From Leptonema illini DSM 21528 (GTDB lineage: Bacteria; Spirochaetota; Leptospiria; Leptospirales; Leptonemataceae): a DNA stretch of 64,000 bases. Under the pieces are notes generated by a model. It was given only the letters and a program-made list of their open reading frames with translations. It was not told the DNA's origin and made no database searches. A program made the translations under genes and the position numbers. Each line of letters starts with the position of its first letter. The first letter of the stretch is position 1. Shown in pieces: positions 26,588 to 40,278 of this stretch. Location of the stretch: assembly GCF_000243335.1 (NCBI RefSeq), contig NZ_JH597773.1, positions 3,990,115 to 4,054,114 of the forward strand. Reading direction: 5' to 3'.

Positions 26588-29500
26588 ATGAGTATGAATC
26601 GACCCACCGATTTTGATTCGATCAAGATCATGCTGGCCAGCCCGGAGCGCATCCGGGAGTGGTCATTCGGCGAAGTAAAGAAGCCCGAAACGATCAACTA
26701 CCGAACCCTGCGTCCGGAACGCGAAGGCCTTTTCTGCGAAAAGATCTTCGGTACGATGAAGGACTGGGAATGCTACTGCGGTAAGTTCAAGTCCATCCGC
26801 TACAAAGGCGTGATCTGCGACCGTTGCGGCGTTGAAGTGACCCACTCAAAAGTGCGTCGCGAGCGTATGGGACACGTGGAACTGGCCACGCCCGTCGCCC
26901 ACATCTGGTATTATCGTTCGGTGCCCAGTCGTATCGGTCTGCTTTTGAACATGACCGTTAACGAGCTGAAGAGCATCCTCTATTACGAGAAATACGTCAT
27001 TATCGATCCGGCCGATTCCAACCGCGAGATCGGCGAGCTCATCGACGACGACGAGTACTTCGAATACCTCGACCTCTATGGCAACAAGTTCGTAGCCATG
27101 ATGGGCGGCGAGGCTATCAAAGAGATGCTCAGTCGCATCGATATGGACGCCGAGATCCATGCCATCCGCGACAAAATCGCCGACGGTATCAAGGCATCTG
27201 ACAAGCGCATCCTGAAGCGCCTCGAGATCCTCGAAGCCCTGCGTGAGTCGGGCAACCGTCCCGAGTGGATGATGCTTGATGTCGTGCCTGTCATTCCGCC
27301 CGAGCTGCGTCCTATGGTGCAGCTTGACGGTGGTCGCTTCGCCACGTCTGACCTGAACGACCTCTATCGTCGTGTCATTAACCGCAATAACCGTCTGCGG
27401 CGTCTGCAGCAGCTGCGTGCGCCCGATATCATCGTGCGTAACGAAAAGCGCATGTTGCAGGAGGCCGTTGATGCGCTGTTTGATAACAGCCGCCGTGCCA
27501 AGTCCGTTAAAGGAAAGGGCAACCGACCTCTGAAGTCGCTCTCTGACATGCTGAAAGGAAAAACGGGACGTTTCCGTCAGAACCTTCTCGGCAAGCGCGT
27601 CGACTATTCGGGCCGTTCGGTCATCGTCATCGGGCCGGAACTGAAGATCCATCAGATGGGCCTTCCGAAGAAGATGGCGCTTGAGCTTTTCAAGCCGTTC
27701 ATCATGAAGCGCCTTGTCGATCTTGACCTTGCTCCGAACATCAAGACGGCGAAGAAACGCATTGAGGCCGAAGAGAAAGAGGTTTTCGAGGCCCTTGACG
27801 AAGTAATCAAAGAACATCCGGTGATGCTGAACCGTGCGCCCACGCTGCACCGTCTCGGTATCCAGGCCTTCCTGCCGACCCTGGTTGAAGGAAAAGCGAT
27901 TAAGCTGCATCCGCTTGTCTGTCGTGCGTTTAACGCCGACTTCGACGGTGACCAGATGGCCATCCACGTTCCGCTCTCGCCGAAGGCGCAGATCGAAGCT
28001 TGGATGCTGATGCTCTCTCCGCACAACTTGCTGAACCCCGCGAACGGTAACCCGATCGTATCGCCGACGCAGGATATGGTGCTCGGGCTTTATCTGCTCA
28101 CCTCGCAGCTGGACGGCGATATCGGTGAAGGAAAGACCTTCGCCGGTCTGGATGAGATCCGCTATGCCGTCGATGCAAAGGCCGTTGGTCTGCGTGCGAA
28201 GATCTCCGTGCTCTATGAGGGCCGTCTGCTTCAGACGACTCCGGGGCGTATCATCTTCAACTCCATTCTTCCGAAAGGCTATACCTTTGTAAACCGTGCC
28301 GTCTCTGATAAAGAGGCGACACGTATCATTGCCGAGGCCTATGATAAATTCGGCGCTCCGGCTACGGCTGAGATGCTCGACCGTTTCAAGGAGCTCGGAT
28401 TCCGTTATTCGACGATGTTTGCTCCGTCGATCGCCCTCTCTGACATCAAGACCTCTTCGAAGAAGAAGGAACTGATCGCGAAGGCGAACGGAGAGGTCGA
28501 AGAGGTGACCCGCGCTCATAAAAACGGCGTGATCACGAACGAAGAACGCTATAAAAAGGTCATCGAGATCTGGACGCGAACCAACGACCTCGTAACGGAG
28601 TCGATGTTCGCCGAGCTCGAAAAAGACCAGCGCGGATTCAACCCCGTATATGCCATGGCGGCATCCGGAGCTCGCGGTTCGCGGGCGCAGATCCGTCAGC
28701 TGGCCGGTATGCGCGGCCTGATGGCCCGCCCCTCGGGCGAGATTATCGAGCTGGCCATCCGCTCGAACTTCCGTGAGGGCCTCGGTGTTCTTGAATTCTT
28801 CATCTCTACATCGGGAGCGCGGAAGGGTCTGGCCGATACGGCTCTGAAAACGGCCGATGCCGGCTATCTGACCCGTCGTCTTGTCGACATCTCTCAGGAT
28901 GTGATCATCACCGAGCACGATTGCGGCACGACGGGCGGCGTCTGGATGAAGGCGGTGCGTGAAGGCGAGAAAACCGTCGTCACACTTGGCGATCGCTGCT
29001 TCGGTCGCGTTCTTGCCGCCGACCTGGTGGACCCGGTTTCAGGCGAGGTCGTATTCCCGGCCAACACGATGATAAACAAAGAGGCTTCGAAGAAGATCGA
29101 TAGTCTCGGCATTGAAAAAGTATTCATTCGGTCCGCTCTGACCTGCGAAACGCGCTACGGTCTTTGCGGAACATGCTACGGCATGGACCTTGCCCGCCTG
29201 AAAACGGTGGAGCAGGGCGAGGCGGTCGGTATCATTGCCGCTCAGTCCATCGGTGAGCCCGGTACTCAGCTGACGATGCGTACGTTCCACGTCGGCGGCG
29301 TGGCGACCAACCTTCAGGTTAAAGACAATACCATCAAGATTCCGGCCGATGCTTTCGTGACAGCCGTTTCTGGCGGCATCGTGCAGCGTGAGAACGGCGA
29401 CCGTGTGTTTGTTACTCGTGGTAACGTCGAATTCCAGCGCGTCTACCAGATGATGAAGGAAACCGATCTGAAAGGCCTTCGCGTCGAGAACGGCCAATCC

Positions 29501-30793
29501 GTGACTCCGGGCGAGATCCTTGCGAACTCCTTCGTGAACTCTCAGGGCCAGGAGACGAACAACCTCGTTGCCGAAGCCCAGGGCGTGGTCGCACTGGTTG
29601 ACGGGCAGTTCTATCTCAAAGGTGAAACACAGAACATTCCTGTGAAGATCGGAACGGCGATTACCGTAACGACCGGGGAATTTGTTAAGGCTGGAACCGT
29701 AATCGGAACCTTTGATCCTTACAACGACGTCGTTCTTACCGATTCAACGGGCAAGATCGTATTCGAAGATATTGAGAAAGATAAGAACCTCAAGAAAGAC
29801 GACGAAGGCAACTTCCGTATTTATGAATACCGACGTGAGAAGCTGAACCCGCGCATGCGCATCGGCTCCTCGGAGTATACCGTGCCGCTCAACGCCATTC
29901 TTTCCGTGAAAGAAGGGCAGGAGGTCACGGCGGGTGACATTCTCTTCAAGCTGGTTGCTGCGGCCGAGAAAACACGGGATATTACCGGCGGTCTTCCGCG
30001 AGTAGAAGAGCTTTTCGAAGCACGTCGTCCGCGAGATGCCTCCACGCTCGCAGAGATCGACGGTATGATCGAAGATCGCAACGAGGTCGTAAAGGACAAG
30101 CGTGTGCTCTACATCGTACCGGAAAGCGAAGAGCGCGAGAAGGTGAAGATCACCATCCCGACAGGCAAGCGCATCCTCGTGCGTAACGGCGACTACGTGC
30201 GAGCCGGCGACCAGATCGACGAAGGTACGCTTGATCCGCACGACATTCTGCGCATTCTCGGCGTTGAGGCACTGCACCAGTTCCTGATCCAGGAAGTGCA
30301 GGAGGTCTACCGTCTTCAGGGCGTATTTATCAACGATAAGCACATCGAGATCATCGTGCGGCAGATGCTGCGCAAGATGGAGATCTCTGATCCGGGCGAT
30401 ACGGGCTTTGTCATGCGTCAGCAGGTCGACCAGTATGCCTTCCGCGACGAGAACGAGCGTGTTGTGGCCGAGGGTGGTGTGCAGGCGACGGGACGTCAGA
30501 TCCTGCTCGGTATCACGAAGGCCTCGCTGAACACGGATTCGTTCATCTCGGCCGCATCCTTTCAGGAGACGACGCGTGTTCTTACCGATGCGGCGATCAA
30601 AGGCAAGCAGGATAGTCTGCTCGGCCTGAAAGAGAACGTGATTATCGGTCATCTGATCCCGGCCGGATCGGGACTGAAGTCTTACAAGAATATCGAGATC
30701 TTCTACAAGGAATATGGAGATATTCAGACCCTGTATCGGGAACGCAAAGACGAAGAGCGTCGTCAGATCGCTCTTGAGTCAGAGAGAGAATAA
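26588..30793 (+). CDS. rpoC: DNA-directed RNA polymerase subunit beta'
   Basis: 1401 residues. The N-terminal zinc site is [20 protein letters not shown], the catalytic Mg-binding loop is [14 protein letters not shown], and the second zinc site includes [16 protein letters not shown]. The trigger-loop region ([10 protein letters not shown]) and C-terminal segments are intact. The length is normal for spirochaetes. It is translated from an AGGCAGG-preceded ATG and ends before two tandem hairpins. Confidence 0.98.
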   Translation: MSMNRPTDFDSIKIMLASPERIREWSFGEVKKPETINYRTLRPEREGLFCEKIFGTMKDWECYCGKFKSIRYKGVICDRCGVEVTHSKVRRERMGHVELATPVAHIWYYRSVPSRIGLLLNMTVNELKSILYYEKYVIIDPADSNREIGELIDDDEYFEYLDLYGNKFVAMMGGEAIKEMLSRIDMDAEIHAIRDKIADGIKASDKRILKRLEILEALRESGNRPEWMMLDVVPVIPPELRPMVQLDGGRFATSDLNDLYRRVINRNNRLRRLQQLRAPDIIVRNEKRMLQEAVDALFDNSRRAKSVKGKGNRPLKSLSDMLKGKTGRFRQNLLGKRVDYSGRSVIVIGPELKIHQMGLPKKMALELFKPFIMKRLVDLDLAPNIKTAKKRIEAEEKEVFEALDEVIKEHPVMLNRAPTLHRLGIQAFLPTLVEGKAIKLHPLVCRAFNADFDGDQMAIHVPLSPKAQIEAWMLMLSPHNLLNPANGNPIVSPTQDMVLGLYLLTSQLDGDIGEGKTFAGLDEIRYAVDAKAVGLRAKISVLYEGRLLQTTPGRIIFNSILPKGYTFVNRAVSDKEATRIIAEAYDKFGAPATAEMLDRFKELGFRYSTMFAPSIALSDIKTSSKKKELIAKANGEVEEVTRAHKNGVITNEERYKKVIEIWTRTNDLVTESMFAELEKDQRGFNPVYAMAASGARGSRAQIRQLAGMRGLMARPSGEIIELAIRSNFREGLGVLEFFISTSGARKGLADTALKTADAGYLTRRLVDISQDVIITEHDCGTTGGVWMKAVREGEKTVVTLGDRCFGRVLAADLVDPVSGEVVFPANTMINKEASKKIDSLGIEKVFIRSALTCETRYGLCGTCYGMDLARLKTVEQGEAVGIIAAQSIGEPGTQLTMRTFHVGGVATNLQVKDNTIKIPADAFVTAVSGGIVQRENGDRVFVTRGNVEFQRVYQMMKETDLKGLRVENGQSVTPGEILANSFVNSQGQETNNLVAEAQGVVALVDGQFYLKGETQNIPVKIGTAITVTTGEFVKAGTVIGTFDPYNDVVLTDSTGKIVFEDIEKDKNLKKDDEGNFRIYEYRREKLNPRMRIGSSEYTVPLNAILSVKEGQEVTAGDILFKLVAAAEKTRDITGGLPRVEELFEARRPRDASTLAEIDGMIEDRNEVVKDKRVLYIVPESEEREKVKITIPTGKRILVRNGDYVRAGDQIDEGTLDPHDILRILGVEALHQFLIQEVQEVYRLQGVFINDKHIEIIVRQMLRKMEISDPGDTGFVMRQQVDQYAFRDENERVVAEGGVQATGRQILLGITKASLNTDSFISAASFQETTRVLTDAAIKGKQDSLLGLKENVIIGHLIPAGSGLKSYKNIEIFYKEYGDIQTLYRERKDEERRQIALESERE

Positions 30794-30799
30794 GATCGT

Positions 30800-30854
30800 G
30801 TCAGACCTCTTTTCATGTCGGTCTGACCGGGCGGCCTCCGAACAGGCAGGCCGC
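30800..30854 (+). terminator. Tandem hairpins after rpoC
   Basis: Two adjacent stems follow the rpoC stop: GTCAGACC/GGTCTGAC (30800-30827) and GCGGCCT/AGGCCGC (30831-30854). A pyrimidine-rich stretch (TTGCTCTCTTCTG) rather than a pure T-run comes next, so it may be a leaky terminator or an RNA processing site. The remaining 156 bases to rpsL hold no gene and could contain a promoter (TATCAT near 30938 is a weak -10 candidate). Confidence 0.5.
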
Positions 30855-31010
30855 TTGCTCTCTTCTGAAAAACGGTTGCTCCGGCAGGGGCTCTGCATTT
30901 CGTGGTACTCCTTCCGGGCTGAAATGCTCGGGGTGGTATCATTTGTTTTGATCCCGCCCTCGATCTGAGGTCGGTTAATAGAACTTAAAGGAACAGGTTG
31001 GATTTGAGGT

Positions 31011-31385
31011 ATGCCTACCATTAACCAGTTGATTCGTAAAGGTCGTAAAAAGCAGAAGCGTAAGACGAAATCGCCTGCACTGAAGGCCTGCCCCCAGCGT
31101 CGGGGCGTCTGCACTCGTGTGATGACCTTTACTCCGAAAAAACCGAACTCTGCCCTTCGTAAGGTGGCAAGGGTTCGTCTGACTACGGGTATTGAAGTAA
31201 CGGCCTATATTCCGGGCGAAGGACATAACCTGCAGGAACACAACGTTGTACTCGTTCGTGGCGGCAGGGTGAAGGACCTTCCGGGTGTTCGTTATCACAT
31301 CATCCGTGGTACGCTCGACTCGCTGGGTGTGGAAAAGCGCCGTCAGGGTCGTTCCAAATATGGTGCGAAGCGGCCGAAGGCATAA
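31011..31385 (+). CDS. rpsL: 30S ribosomal protein S12
   Basis: 124 residues. S12 sits at the decoding centre. The two streptomycin-relevant loops are wild type: [18 protein letters not shown] (Lys42 of E. coli numbering) and [13 protein letters not shown] (Lys87). This predicts no rpsL-mediated streptomycin resistance. A GAGG precedes the ATG. rpsG starts 13 bases after its stop. Confidence 0.98.
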   Translation: MPTINQLIRKGRKKQKRKTKSPALKACPQRRGVCTRVMTFTPKKPNSALRKVARVRLTTGIEVTAYIPGEGHNLQEHNVVLVRGGRVKDLPGVRYHIIRGTLDSLGVEKRRQGRSKYGAKRPKA

Positions 31386-31398
31386 GGGAGTTTAGAAG

Positions 31399-31872
31399 AT
31401 GTCAAGACGTACAACAGCAGTTAAAAAGCGTCCGCTGCAACCCGATGCGGTTTACAGCGATACGATGGTAACAGCTTTCATCAACTACATGATGCGCGAT
31501 GGTAAAAAGACCACCGCAGAGCGCGTGTTCTATGACGCTATGGAAATCATCAAAAGCAAGACCGGCGACGAAGGCATCGAAGTGATGCGAGCTGCCATGG
31601 AAAACGTGAAGCCCGCCCTTGAAGTGAAATCACGACGGGTCGGCGGTGTGACGTATCAGGTGCCTATTGAGGTCTCTGTGGAGCGCCGTCAGACTCTGGC
31701 GATCCGCTGGCTCGTTCGCTACGCACGTGAGCGTAAAGGTCGTTCCATGGCCGAGAAGCTCGCAGCAGAGTTCATGGATGCGAAAAACGACACAGGCGGA
31801 TCTGTGAAGAAACGCGAAGACACGCGCAAGATGGCCGAAGCGAACCGCGCTTTCAGTCACTATCGCTGGTGA
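31399..31872 (+). CDS. rpsG: 30S ribosomal protein S7
   Basis: 157 residues. S7 nucleates assembly of the 30S head and contacts the E-site tRNA. The sequence has [25 protein letters not shown] near the N-terminus and the conserved [18 protein letters not shown] strand pair, and ends NRAFSHYRW. It lies between rpsL and fusA, the classic str order. Confidence 0.98.
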   Translation: MSRRTTAVKKRPLQPDAVYSDTMVTAFINYMMRDGKKTTAERVFYDAMEIIKSKTGDEGIEVMRAAMENVKPALEVKSRRVGGVTYQVPIEVSVERRQTLAIRWLVRYARERKGRSMAEKLAAEFMDAKNDTGGSVKKREDTRKMAEANRAFSHYRW

Positions 31873-31899
31873 TTCAGGGAATAAGGAACAGGAAATTAT

Positions 31900-34002
<2,103 letters not shown>

Positions 34003-34039
34003 TCGCAGCTTTTTGAAAAATTGGGGCCACTGTTCGGAT

Positions 34040-34068
34040 TTGCACTGGACAGGGTACCCTTTTTTAAA
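34040..34068 (+). promoter_or_regulatory. Possible promoter before tuf
   Basis: The 119-base fusA-tuf gap is the largest between 31011 and 49165. TTGCAC (34040) and TTTAAA (34063) are 17 bases apart in an AT-rich region. The match to sigma-70 consensus is weak, but a separate promoter for the highly expressed tuf gene is common. Confidence 0.3.
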
Positions 34069-34121
34069 AATGTAGCAATCTCACGATTTTCGGTTCTAAA
34101 AATTTAAGAAGGTATAAGGTT

Positions 34122-35324
34122 ATGGCTAAGGAAAAATTCGATCGTTCGAAGCCGCACGTGAACGTCGGGACTATCGGTCACGTCGACCACGGCAAGACGA
34201 CTCTGACGGCCGCCATCACCACCGTTCTGGCCAAAGCCAAGGGCGGTAAGAACAAGGCTGTTAAATATGACGAAATCGATAACGCTCCGGAAGAGAGAGA
34301 GCGTGGTATTACCATTGCAACGTCTCACCAGGAATACGAATCTGATAACCGTCACTACGCACACGTAGACTGCCCCGGTCACGCTGACTATGTAAAAAAC
34401 ATGATCACCGGCGCCGCTCAGATGGATGCAGCGATTCTCGTTTGCTCCGCTGTTGACGGTCCGATGCCGCAGACTCGTGAGCATATCCTGCTCGCCCGTC
34501 AGGTCGGTGTTCCGTACATCGTTGTCTTCCTGAACAAAGTTGACGTTCTGAAGCCGGACGAGCGCGAAGAAATGACCGAGCTGGTTGCTGAAGAAATTCG
34601 TGACCTTCTCGAGAAGTATGGCTTCCCGCGTGAGACTCCGTTCGTTCAGGGTTCTGCACTGAAGGCCCTTGAAGGCGATCAGTCCGAACTTGGTGAGCCT
34701 GCCATCATGAAGCTGGTTGAAACTCTCGATACGTATGTTCCCGAGCCGAAGCGCGACGTTGACAAAGCATTCCTCATGCCGGTCGAAGACGTGTTCTCGA
34801 TCACCGGTCGTGGAACGGTTGCTACGGGCCGTGTTGAAACCGGCAAGCTGAACGTATCTGACGAAGTTGAAATCGTCGGTGTTCGCGATACGGCGAAAAG
34901 CGTTGTGACTGGAATTGAAATGTTCCGCAAGCAACTCGACTTCGCTCAGGCTGGCGACAATATCGGCGCCCTGCTTCGTGGAACGAAGAAAGAAGAGATT
35001 GAGCGTGGTCAGGTTCTTGCCAAGCCGGGGACGATTACTCCGCACCGCAAGTTCAAGGCCGAGGTCTATGTTCTGAAAAAAGAAGAGGGTGGCCGCCACA
35101 CTCCGTTCCAGAACAACTACCGTCCTCAGTTCTACTTCCGCACAACGGACGTTACCGGCACTATCATGCTGCCGGCTGGCAAAGAAGTTGTGATCCCGGG
35201 CGACAACGTCACTGTTGACGTTGAGCTTATCACTCCCATCGCTATGGACAAAGGTCTGAAGTTCGCCATCCGTGAAGGTGGTCGTACCGTAGGGTCCGGC
35301 GTCGTTGCTGAGATTGTAGAGTAA
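34122..35324 (+). CDS. tuf: Elongation factor Tu
   Basis: 400 residues. GTPase motifs are [26 protein letters not shown] and NKVDVL. Domain 2 has [13 protein letters not shown], and domain 3 ends with [18 protein letters not shown]. It delivers aminoacyl-tRNA to the ribosome. It is the only tuf in the window, and rpsJ starts 18 bases later. Confidence 0.98.
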   Translation: MAKEKFDRSKPHVNVGTIGHVDHGKTTLTAAITTVLAKAKGGKNKAVKYDEIDNAPEERERGITIATSHQEYESDNRHYAHVDCPGHADYVKNMITGAAQMDAAILVCSAVDGPMPQTREHILLARQVGVPYIVVFLNKVDVLKPDEREEMTELVAEEIRDLLEKYGFPRETPFVQGSALKALEGDQSELGEPAIMKLVETLDTYVPEPKRDVDKAFLMPVEDVFSITGRGTVATGRVETGKLNVSDEVEIVGVRDTAKSVVTGIEMFRKQLDFAQAGDNIGALLRGTKKEEIERGQVLAKPGTITPHRKFKAEVYVLKKEEGGRHTPFQNNYRPQFYFRTTDVTGTIMLPAGKEVVIPGDNVTVDVELITPIAMDKGLKFAIREGGRTVGSGVVAEIVE

Positions 35325-35342
35325 GGAATCGAGGTTTGAGGA

Positions 35343-35648
35343 ATGGTCCAGCGTATCAGGGTTAAGCTGAAGGCTTTCGATCACAAGTTGATCGATCGAT
35401 CCACGGCTGAGATTGTGGCCACTGCAAAGAGAACCGGCGCCAGGATTTCTGGGCCGATTCCTCTGCCCACGTCCATTGAGAAGTTTACGATTCTTCGTTC
35501 TGTTCACGTGAATAAAAAGTCACGTGAACAGTTCGAACTCCGAACTCATAAGCGTTTGATAGATATTATGGATACGAATCCGGATACGGTAGAGGCGCTG
35601 ATGAAGCTGCAACTGCCTGCCGGTGTCAGTGTGGATATCAGGAGCTGA
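35343..35648 (+). CDS. rpsJ: 30S ribosomal protein S10
   Basis: 101 residues. S10 is a 30S head protein and, as NusE, partner of NusB in antitermination; nusB is also in this window at 57105. The central [14 protein letters not shown] loop and the C-terminal [11 protein letters not shown] end are typical. It opens the S10-type cluster but follows tuf by only 18 bases, so no S10 leader of the E. coli kind exists. Confidence 0.97.
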   Translation: MVQRIRVKLKAFDHKLIDRSTAEIVATAKRTGARISGPIPLPTSIEKFTILRSVHVNKKSREQFELRTHKRLIDIMDTNPDTVEALMKLQLPAGVSVDIRS

Positions 35649-35651
35649 TCC

Positions 35652-36272
35652 ATGTCGAAAGGAATGCTGGCCCAGAAGCTCGGTATGACCCGAGTGTTCG
35701 ATGAAAACGGAAAGCAGGTTCCGGTAACGGTGCTTTCCTGTGGCCCATGTTATGTGGCTGCCGTTAAGACGGCGGATAAAGACGGCTATAGCGCCGTTCA
35801 GATAGCCTTCGGTGAAACACGGGAGAAACTCCTGTCGAAGGCAGAGCTGAATCATCTGAAGAAATCGGGGCTTGGTGCCTTCAAGCACCTGAAAGAGTAC
35901 CGTGAATTCTCGGGTGAAGTGCAGCCGGGCCAGCAGCTGTCCGTGTCCATCTTTCAAGCCGGAGAGATCGTAAAGGTTGTCGGGCAGAGTAAAGGAAAGG
36001 GATTTCAGGGCGTTGTGAAGCGCCACGGCTTCGGCGGTGGACGTATGACTCACGGCTCGAAATTCCACCGTGCTCCGGGCTCTATGGGGCCGGGCACCGA
36101 TCCTGGAAAGGTTATTAAAGGGAAGAAGCTGCCCGGTCAAACGGGTGCGAAGCAGATTACTGTGCGTAATCTGAAGATCGTCGGAATCGACGAAGCAAAT
36201 CAGCTTCTGTTCGTGAATGGCGCCGTGCCAGGTCCTCGAAAGTCTGTGCTGAGCATCGAGGTGCTGAAATGA
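35652..36272 (+). CDS. rplC: 50S ribosomal protein L3
   Basis: 206 residues. L3 is an early-assembly protein reaching the peptidyl transferase centre. The N-terminal MLAQKLGMTRVFDENG and the central GFQGVVKRHGFGGGRMTHGS, with FHRAPGSMG, are conserved. It starts three bases after rpsJ and overlaps rplD by four. Confidence 0.97.
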   Translation: MSKGMLAQKLGMTRVFDENGKQVPVTVLSCGPCYVAAVKTADKDGYSAVQIAFGETREKLLSKAELNHLKKSGLGAFKHLKEYREFSGEVQPGQQLSVSIFQAGEIVKVVGQSKGKGFQGVVKRHGFGGGRMTHGSKFHRAPGSMGPGTDPGKVIKGKKLPGQTGAKQITVRNLKIVGIDEANQLLFVNGAVPGPRKSVLSIEVLK

Positions 36273-36895
36273 AATATATTGTAATCGATAAAAGCGGAGC
36301 TCGTGGTGCTGAAAAAGACCTGCCCGCAGAGCTTGCCGTAAAGGAAATCTCTTTCCCTCTGATTCACGAGGTGGTAGAGATCGAGCGAAACAACCGTCGT
36401 CAGGGAACGCATTCCACGAAAACCAAGGCTATGGTCTCCGGTGGTGGAAAAAAGCCGTGGCGTCAGAAGGGAACAGGCTCGGCCCGCCAGGGATCAACGC
36501 GGAACCCTCAGTTTCGTGGTGGTGGAGTCGCTCATGGACCGCAGCCGCGAGACTACTCGAAAGAGATTCCGCGTGCGAAACGCAAGAACGGCCTCAAGCA
36601 TATCCTCGCTCATAAAGCGAACCTGAATTCTCTTTTCGTCATCGATGGACTGAAGCTGGAGGATTACTCCACAAAGGTAGCATACGAGATCTTGAAGAAG
36701 GCGAACATTCTACCGTCCGAGACGGTGTGCTTTGTATTCGCTGATGGGGATCAGTTCGTAGAGCCGTCGGTGAGGAATATTCAACTGGTTCAGGCGATGA
36801 ACGCAAAGCGCCTTCAGGCCCCTGAACTGTATCATAATTCGGCACTGGTAATGACCAGTGAAGCGTTCGATGCCGTTTCGGCTTCGTTCAAATGA
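36269..36895 (+). CDS. rplD: 50S ribosomal protein L4
   Basis: 208 residues. The exit-tunnel loop is visible as KPWRQKGTGSARQGSTRNPQ, followed by GGVAHGPQPRDYS. Translation is coupled to rplC through an ATGA overlap. L4 is the autoregulator of the S10 operon in E. coli, but whether it regulates here cannot be read from the sequence. Confidence 0.97.
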   Translation: MKYIVIDKSGARGAEKDLPAELAVKEISFPLIHEVVEIERNNRRQGTHSTKTKAMVSGGGKKPWRQKGTGSARQGSTRNPQFRGGGVAHGPQPRDYSKEIPRAKRKNGLKHILAHKANLNSLFVIDGLKLEDYSTKVAYEILKKANILPSETVCFVFADGDQFVEPSVRNIQLVQAMNAKRLQAPELYHNSALVMTSEAFDAVSASFK

Positions 36896-36902
36896 GGGAA
36901 CC

Positions 36903-37193
36903 ATGGATTTGAATCAGGTACTCATCATGCCATACGTCACTGAGAAGACTGAGGCGTTGAAGGCACAGAGCAAAGCCGGACAGGTGATCGTGTTCAAGAT
37001 CCGCAAGGATGCGAACAAGGAGCTTGTGAAGCAGGCCATTCACAAGATTTATAACGTGAGTGTTCTGAAAGTGAATATTATCAATACGGCGTCGAAGTTG
37101 CGACGTTTCCGGAATTCGCATACCCGAAAGTCGGGATTTAAGAAGGCCATCGTTACGCTCGAACCGGGTAAAACGATTGATCTTACGAAATAA
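36903..37193 (+). CDS. rplW: 50S ribosomal protein L23
   Basis: 96 residues. L23 forms the docking site for trigger factor and SRP at the tunnel exit. YVTEKTEALKAQ, then VFKIRKDANKELVKQAI and a basic SHTRKSGFKKAIVTL are typical. The ATG at 36903 has GAGGGA upstream; earlier in-frame codons overlap rplD. Confidence 0.95.
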   Translation: MDLNQVLIMPYVTEKTEALKAQSKAGQVIVFKIRKDANKELVKQAIHKIYNVSVLKVNIINTASKLRRFRNSHTRKSGFKKAIVTLEPGKTIDLTK

Positions 37194-37207
37194 GACGGTA
37201 AAAAACC

Positions 37208-38047
37208 ATGCCCGTTAGAAAACTGAAGCCCTATACCAGCACTACTCGCTACCAGAGTCTGATGATCAATACCGATCTCGACAAAGTGGAGCCGAGAAAG
37301 AGTTTGCTCGATACGCTGAACTACAAAGCGGGTCGCAACAACTCGGGTCGTATTTCCGTCCGTCGGAAAGGTGGTCGTCATAAGCGCAAGTATCGCATTA
37401 TCGATTTTAAACGAGATAAGCGTGATATTCCGGCCGTTGTCGACTCAATCCAGTATGACCCTAATCGCACGGCGAATATCGCGCTGCTCAAGTATGCTGA
37501 CGGGGAATATAGGTATATTCTTGCTCCGAATACCCTGAAAAAGGGAGATTCCGTGCTTGCTGGCGAAAAGGCTCCGATTCGAGCAGGCAATTCTCTGCCG
37601 CTCCGACAGATTCCCCCCGGATCAACGGTGCATAACGTCGAGATGTCGCCGGGCAAAGGTGCACAGATCTGTCGCTCGGCCGGTGCCGCTGCGGTGATCG
37701 CAGGTAGCGATGGCAATTATATTCTCGTGAAGCTGCCCTCAGGTGAACTTCGCAAGATTTTCAAAGAGTGCTATGCGACGGTCGGTGAAGTTGGCGCCAA
37801 GGATCACATCCTTGTAAGCAGCGGCAAAGCCGGTCGTAGTCGCTGGAAGGGGATTCGCCCCCACGTACGTGGTGTTGTGATGAACCCGGTTGACCACCCT
37901 CATGGTGGTGGTGAAGGTAAGACCTCGGGTGGTCGTCACCCGTGCACTCCGTGGGGACAGCCGACCAAAGGCTACAAAACACGGAAGAAGAAGAACCCGA
38001 CGAGCAAGTTCATCGTGCAGCGTCGTGTGAATAAGCGGATTAAGTAA
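37208..38047 (+). CDS. rplB: 50S ribosomal protein L2
   Basis: 279 residues. L2 is essential for subunit association and peptidyl transfer. [18 protein letters not shown] and the diagnostic [23 protein letters not shown] loop region (shown in part; includes the conserved His) are present. It ends with a basic tail RRVNKRIK. Confidence 0.98.
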   Translation: MPVRKLKPYTSTTRYQSLMINTDLDKVEPRKSLLDTLNYKAGRNNSGRISVRRKGGRHKRKYRIIDFKRDKRDIPAVVDSIQYDPNRTANIALLKYADGEYRYILAPNTLKKGDSVLAGEKAPIRAGNSLPLRQIPPGSTVHNVEMSPGKGAQICRSAGAAAVIAGSDGNYILVKLPSGELRKIFKECYATVGEVGAKDHILVSSGKAGRSRWKGIRPHVRGVVMNPVDHPHGGGEGKTSGGRHPCTPWGQPTKGYKTRKKKNPTSKFIVQRRVNKRIK

Positions 38048-38060
38048 GCGGAAGTAGTAT

Positions 38061-38339
38061 ATGGCAAGATCGATTAAAAAGGGCCCTTATGTACAGGAAT
38101 CGCTCATGTCCCGTGTTCTGAAAATGAACACGGAAGGTGCGAAGAAGCCTATCAAGACATGGTCGCGGCGGTCGACGATTTTTCCTGATATGATCGGGCA
38201 CACCATGCTCGTGCATAACGGGAAAGCGTTTATCCCGGTATATGTGAACGAGAATATGGTAGGTCACAAGCTGGGTGAATTCGCCCCTACGAGACATTTT
38301 CGAGGCCACACGAGCCTGGACAAAAAGGTCAAGAAGTAA
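38061..38339 (+). CDS. rpsS: 30S ribosomal protein S19
   Basis: 92 residues. It starts [15 protein letters not shown], and the core [16 protein letters not shown], with [16 protein letters not shown], is canonical. S19 pairs with S13 at the head bridge to the 50S subunit. It is followed by rplV after nine bases. Confidence 0.97.
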   Translation: MARSIKKGPYVQESLMSRVLKMNTEGAKKPIKTWSRRSTIFPDMIGHTMLVHNGKAFIPVYVNENMVGHKLGEFAPTRHFRGHTSLDKKVKK

Positions 38340-38348
38340 GGCAGGATA

Positions 38349-38687
38349 ATGATGGAAGCAAAAGCTGTTAGCCGATTTCTCATGATCAGTCCTCGCAAGG
38401 TTAGACTGGTGGCCGATGAAGTCCGCGGTTTTCCTGTGGATGAAGCCCTCAATATCTTGCAGTTCATGCCGAAGAAAGGCGCTCGTTTCCTCGAGAAGGC
38501 CATCCAGTCGGCGAAGGCCAATCTTCTGAATAACTCTACCGGGGTTAAGGAAGATCGGATGTTCGTGAAGAAGGTATATGTAGACCAGGGGCCGACGTTG
38601 AAGCGGTTCCGACCGAGAGCAAGAGGCCGCGCTATGCGTCGGTTGAAGAAAACCAGCAACATTACCGTTGTGATTGGTGACGAATAA
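38349..38687 (+). CDS. rplV: 50S ribosomal protein L22
   Basis: 112 residues. The tunnel-lining beta-hairpin [20 protein letters not shown]-like region is clear ([13 protein letters not shown]), with [18 protein letters not shown] near the start. The gene begins with ATGATG; the second ATG at 38352 has better spacing from the AGG upstream and may be the true start. Confidence 0.96.
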   Translation: MMEAKAVSRFLMISPRKVRLVADEVRGFPVDEALNILQFMPKKGARFLEKAIQSAKANLLNNSTGVKEDRMFVKKVYVDQGPTLKRFRPRARGRAMRRLKKTSNITVVIGDE

Positions 38688-38709
38688 GCGTAGGCGGGAA
38701 TAGAGAACA

Positions 38710-39387
38710 ATGGGTCAAAAAGTCAATCCGATCGGCCTGCGGTTGGGCATTAACAGAACCTGGGATTCCATCTGGTTTGCCAGTGAGAAATATCGTGCCT
38801 TCCTGCATGAAGATATCAAAATTAAAGAGATGCTGAAGAAGCGATACAAGAAGGCCGGTATCGTTCGCATCAATGTGCACCGTTATCCTGAGAAAATCAA
38901 CGTCGTTATCGAAACCGTTCGTCCTGGTATGGTCATCGGTCCGAAAGGGGCGACGATTGAAGAAGTAAAGGCACAGCTGAAGGGCATGGTTTCCGCGCCG
39001 ATTAATCTCTCGATCGTAGAGATCAAAAAGCCCGAAACCGTTGCGAAAACGATCGCTGACAGCATTGCGCAGCAGCTCGAGCAGCGTATGCCTTTTCGAC
39101 GTGCGATGAAGCAGGCTCTTCGAGGCGCTATGCGAGGCGGCGTTGAAGGCGTTAAAATCGCCGTGTCGGGTCGTCTGAACGGAGCCGACATGTCCCGTCG
39201 TGAGCAGTACAAAGAAGGGCGGATTCCGCTGCATACGCTTCGTGGTCGAATTGATTTCGCTCTGAGCGAAGCAAAGACTACTTATGGAATCATCGGTGTT
39301 AAAGTCTGGGTTTATAACGGCGACGCCATTGTTACCGAAGAAGAGACGCAGCAAGGACAGCGCGATAATCGGAGAAAGTCGAGGTAA
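38710..39387 (+). CDS. rpsC: 30S ribosomal protein S3
   Basis: 225 residues. It starts [20 protein letters not shown]. The KH domain carries [14 protein letters not shown], and the C-terminal domain has [17 protein letters not shown] and [10 protein letters not shown]. It helps form the mRNA entry channel helicase with S4 and S5. rplP begins three bases after its stop. Confidence 0.97.
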   Translation: MGQKVNPIGLRLGINRTWDSIWFASEKYRAFLHEDIKIKEMLKKRYKKAGIVRINVHRYPEKINVVIETVRPGMVIGPKGATIEEVKAQLKGMVSAPINLSIVEIKKPETVAKTIADSIAQQLEQRMPFRRAMKQALRGAMRGGVEGVKIAVSGRLNGADMSRREQYKEGRIPLHTLRGRIDFALSEAKTTYGIIGVKVWVYNGDAIVTEEETQQGQRDNRRKSR

Positions 39388-39390
39388 GTC

Positions 39391-39804
39391 ATGCTCAGCC
39401 CAAAACGCGTAAAATTTCGTAAGCGTCAGCGTGGTCGTCTGAAGGGTCTTTCCCAGCGGGGAAGCAAGGTATCCTTTGGCGAATACGGACTGAAAGCAAT
39501 AACATCGGGCCGACTGACTGCCCGTCAGATCGAGTCCGCTCGTCGTACGATGACACGGCATATTAAACGTGGTGGAAAGATGTGGATTCGCATCTTCCCG
39601 GATCAGCCGATCACCAAGAAGCCTGCGGAAACTCGAATGGGTTCCGGTAAAGGTTCGCCTGAATACTGGGTAGCAGTGATTCGTCCGGGCCGTGTACTGT
39701 TCGAGCTCAGCGGCATCCCCGAAGAGCTGGCGAAGGAAGCGTTCCGACTGGCAGCTCATAAACTTCCGCTTCATACCGTGATGGTGAAGAAGGAGCTGAT
39801 CTAA
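39391..39804 (+). CDS. rplP: 50S ribosomal protein L16
   Basis: 137 residues. L16 organises the A-site region of the 50S. It starts [16 protein letters not shown], with [20 protein letters not shown] and [15 protein letters not shown] as conserved segments. rpmC starts immediately after its stop. Confidence 0.97.
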   Translation: MLSPKRVKFRKRQRGRLKGLSQRGSKVSFGEYGLKAITSGRLTARQIESARRTMTRHIKRGGKMWIRIFPDQPITKKPAETRMGSGKGSPEYWVAVIRPGRVLFELSGIPEELAKEAFRLAAHKLPLHTVMVKKELI

Positions 39805-39805
39805 G

Positions 39806-40012
39806 ATGGCAACGAAAGTAAAAATGAAAGATCTTTCCAGCGCAGATCTGCAGAATCAGCTGGAGTCCCTGAGAACGGAGCTGCGAGAGGCGCGATTTCA
39901 ATTCGGAATCACACGCACGATCACAAATCCGGCCCGGGTGAGAAAGGCAAAGAAAGATATTTCGAGAATTCTGACCCTTCTGCATGAACGTAACCGGAAG
40001 GGGAGTAATTGA
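39806..40012 (+). CDS. rpmC: 50S ribosomal protein L29
   Basis: 68 residues, two helices: [25 protein letters not shown] and [17 protein letters not shown]29 lies near the tunnel exit beside L23. Start one base after the rplP stop. Standard length. Confidence 0.94.
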   Translation: MATKVKMKDLSSADLQNQLESLRTELREARFQFGITRTITNPARVRKAKKDISRILTLLHERNRKGSN

Positions 40013-40014
40013 GT

Positions 40015-40278
40015 ATGAAAGAGCGCAATAAAAACCTGAGAATTGTACAGGGGCGAGTCGTATCGGATGCCATGGATAAAACCAGAGTCATCCTGCTTGA
40101 GACCTTCTATACGCATCCGAAGTTCCGGAAGATTGTAAAGGTATCTCGCCGTCTGAAAATTCACGACGAAAGAAACGAATCGAAGAAGGACGACATCGTG
40201 CAGGCCGTCGAAACCCGGCCTCTGTCCCGGCAGAAGCGTCATCGTCTCTTTAAGATTATCCAGAGAGGACAGATATGA
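40015..40278 (+). CDS. rpsQ: 30S ribosomal protein S17
   Basis: 87 residues with the OB fold: [25 protein letters not shown] and [16 protein letters not shown]. An in-frame TTG at 40009 overlaps the rpmC stop. I chose ATG 40015 because GGGGAG lies about nine bases upstream of it and the family starts here. It overlaps rplN by four bases (ATGA). Confidence 0.95.
   Translation: MKERNKNLRIVQGRVVSDAMDKTRVILLETFYTHPKFRKIVKVSRRLKIHDERNESKKDDIVQAVETRPLSRQKRHRLFKIIQRGQI

Noticed and set aside
26846-28918. 690-codon open frame antisense to rpoC
   Set aside because: Shadow of rpoC; no recognisable motif and no ribosome-binding site.
34045-34065. AGGGTACCCT followed by T6 after fusA, as a terminator
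   Set aside because: The palindrome has no loop, so a stable hairpin with at least three unpaired bases would keep only about a 3-bp stem.
34104-35507. 467-codon open frame antisense to tuf and rpsJ
   Set aside because: Shadow frame fully opposite tuf; no supporting signals.
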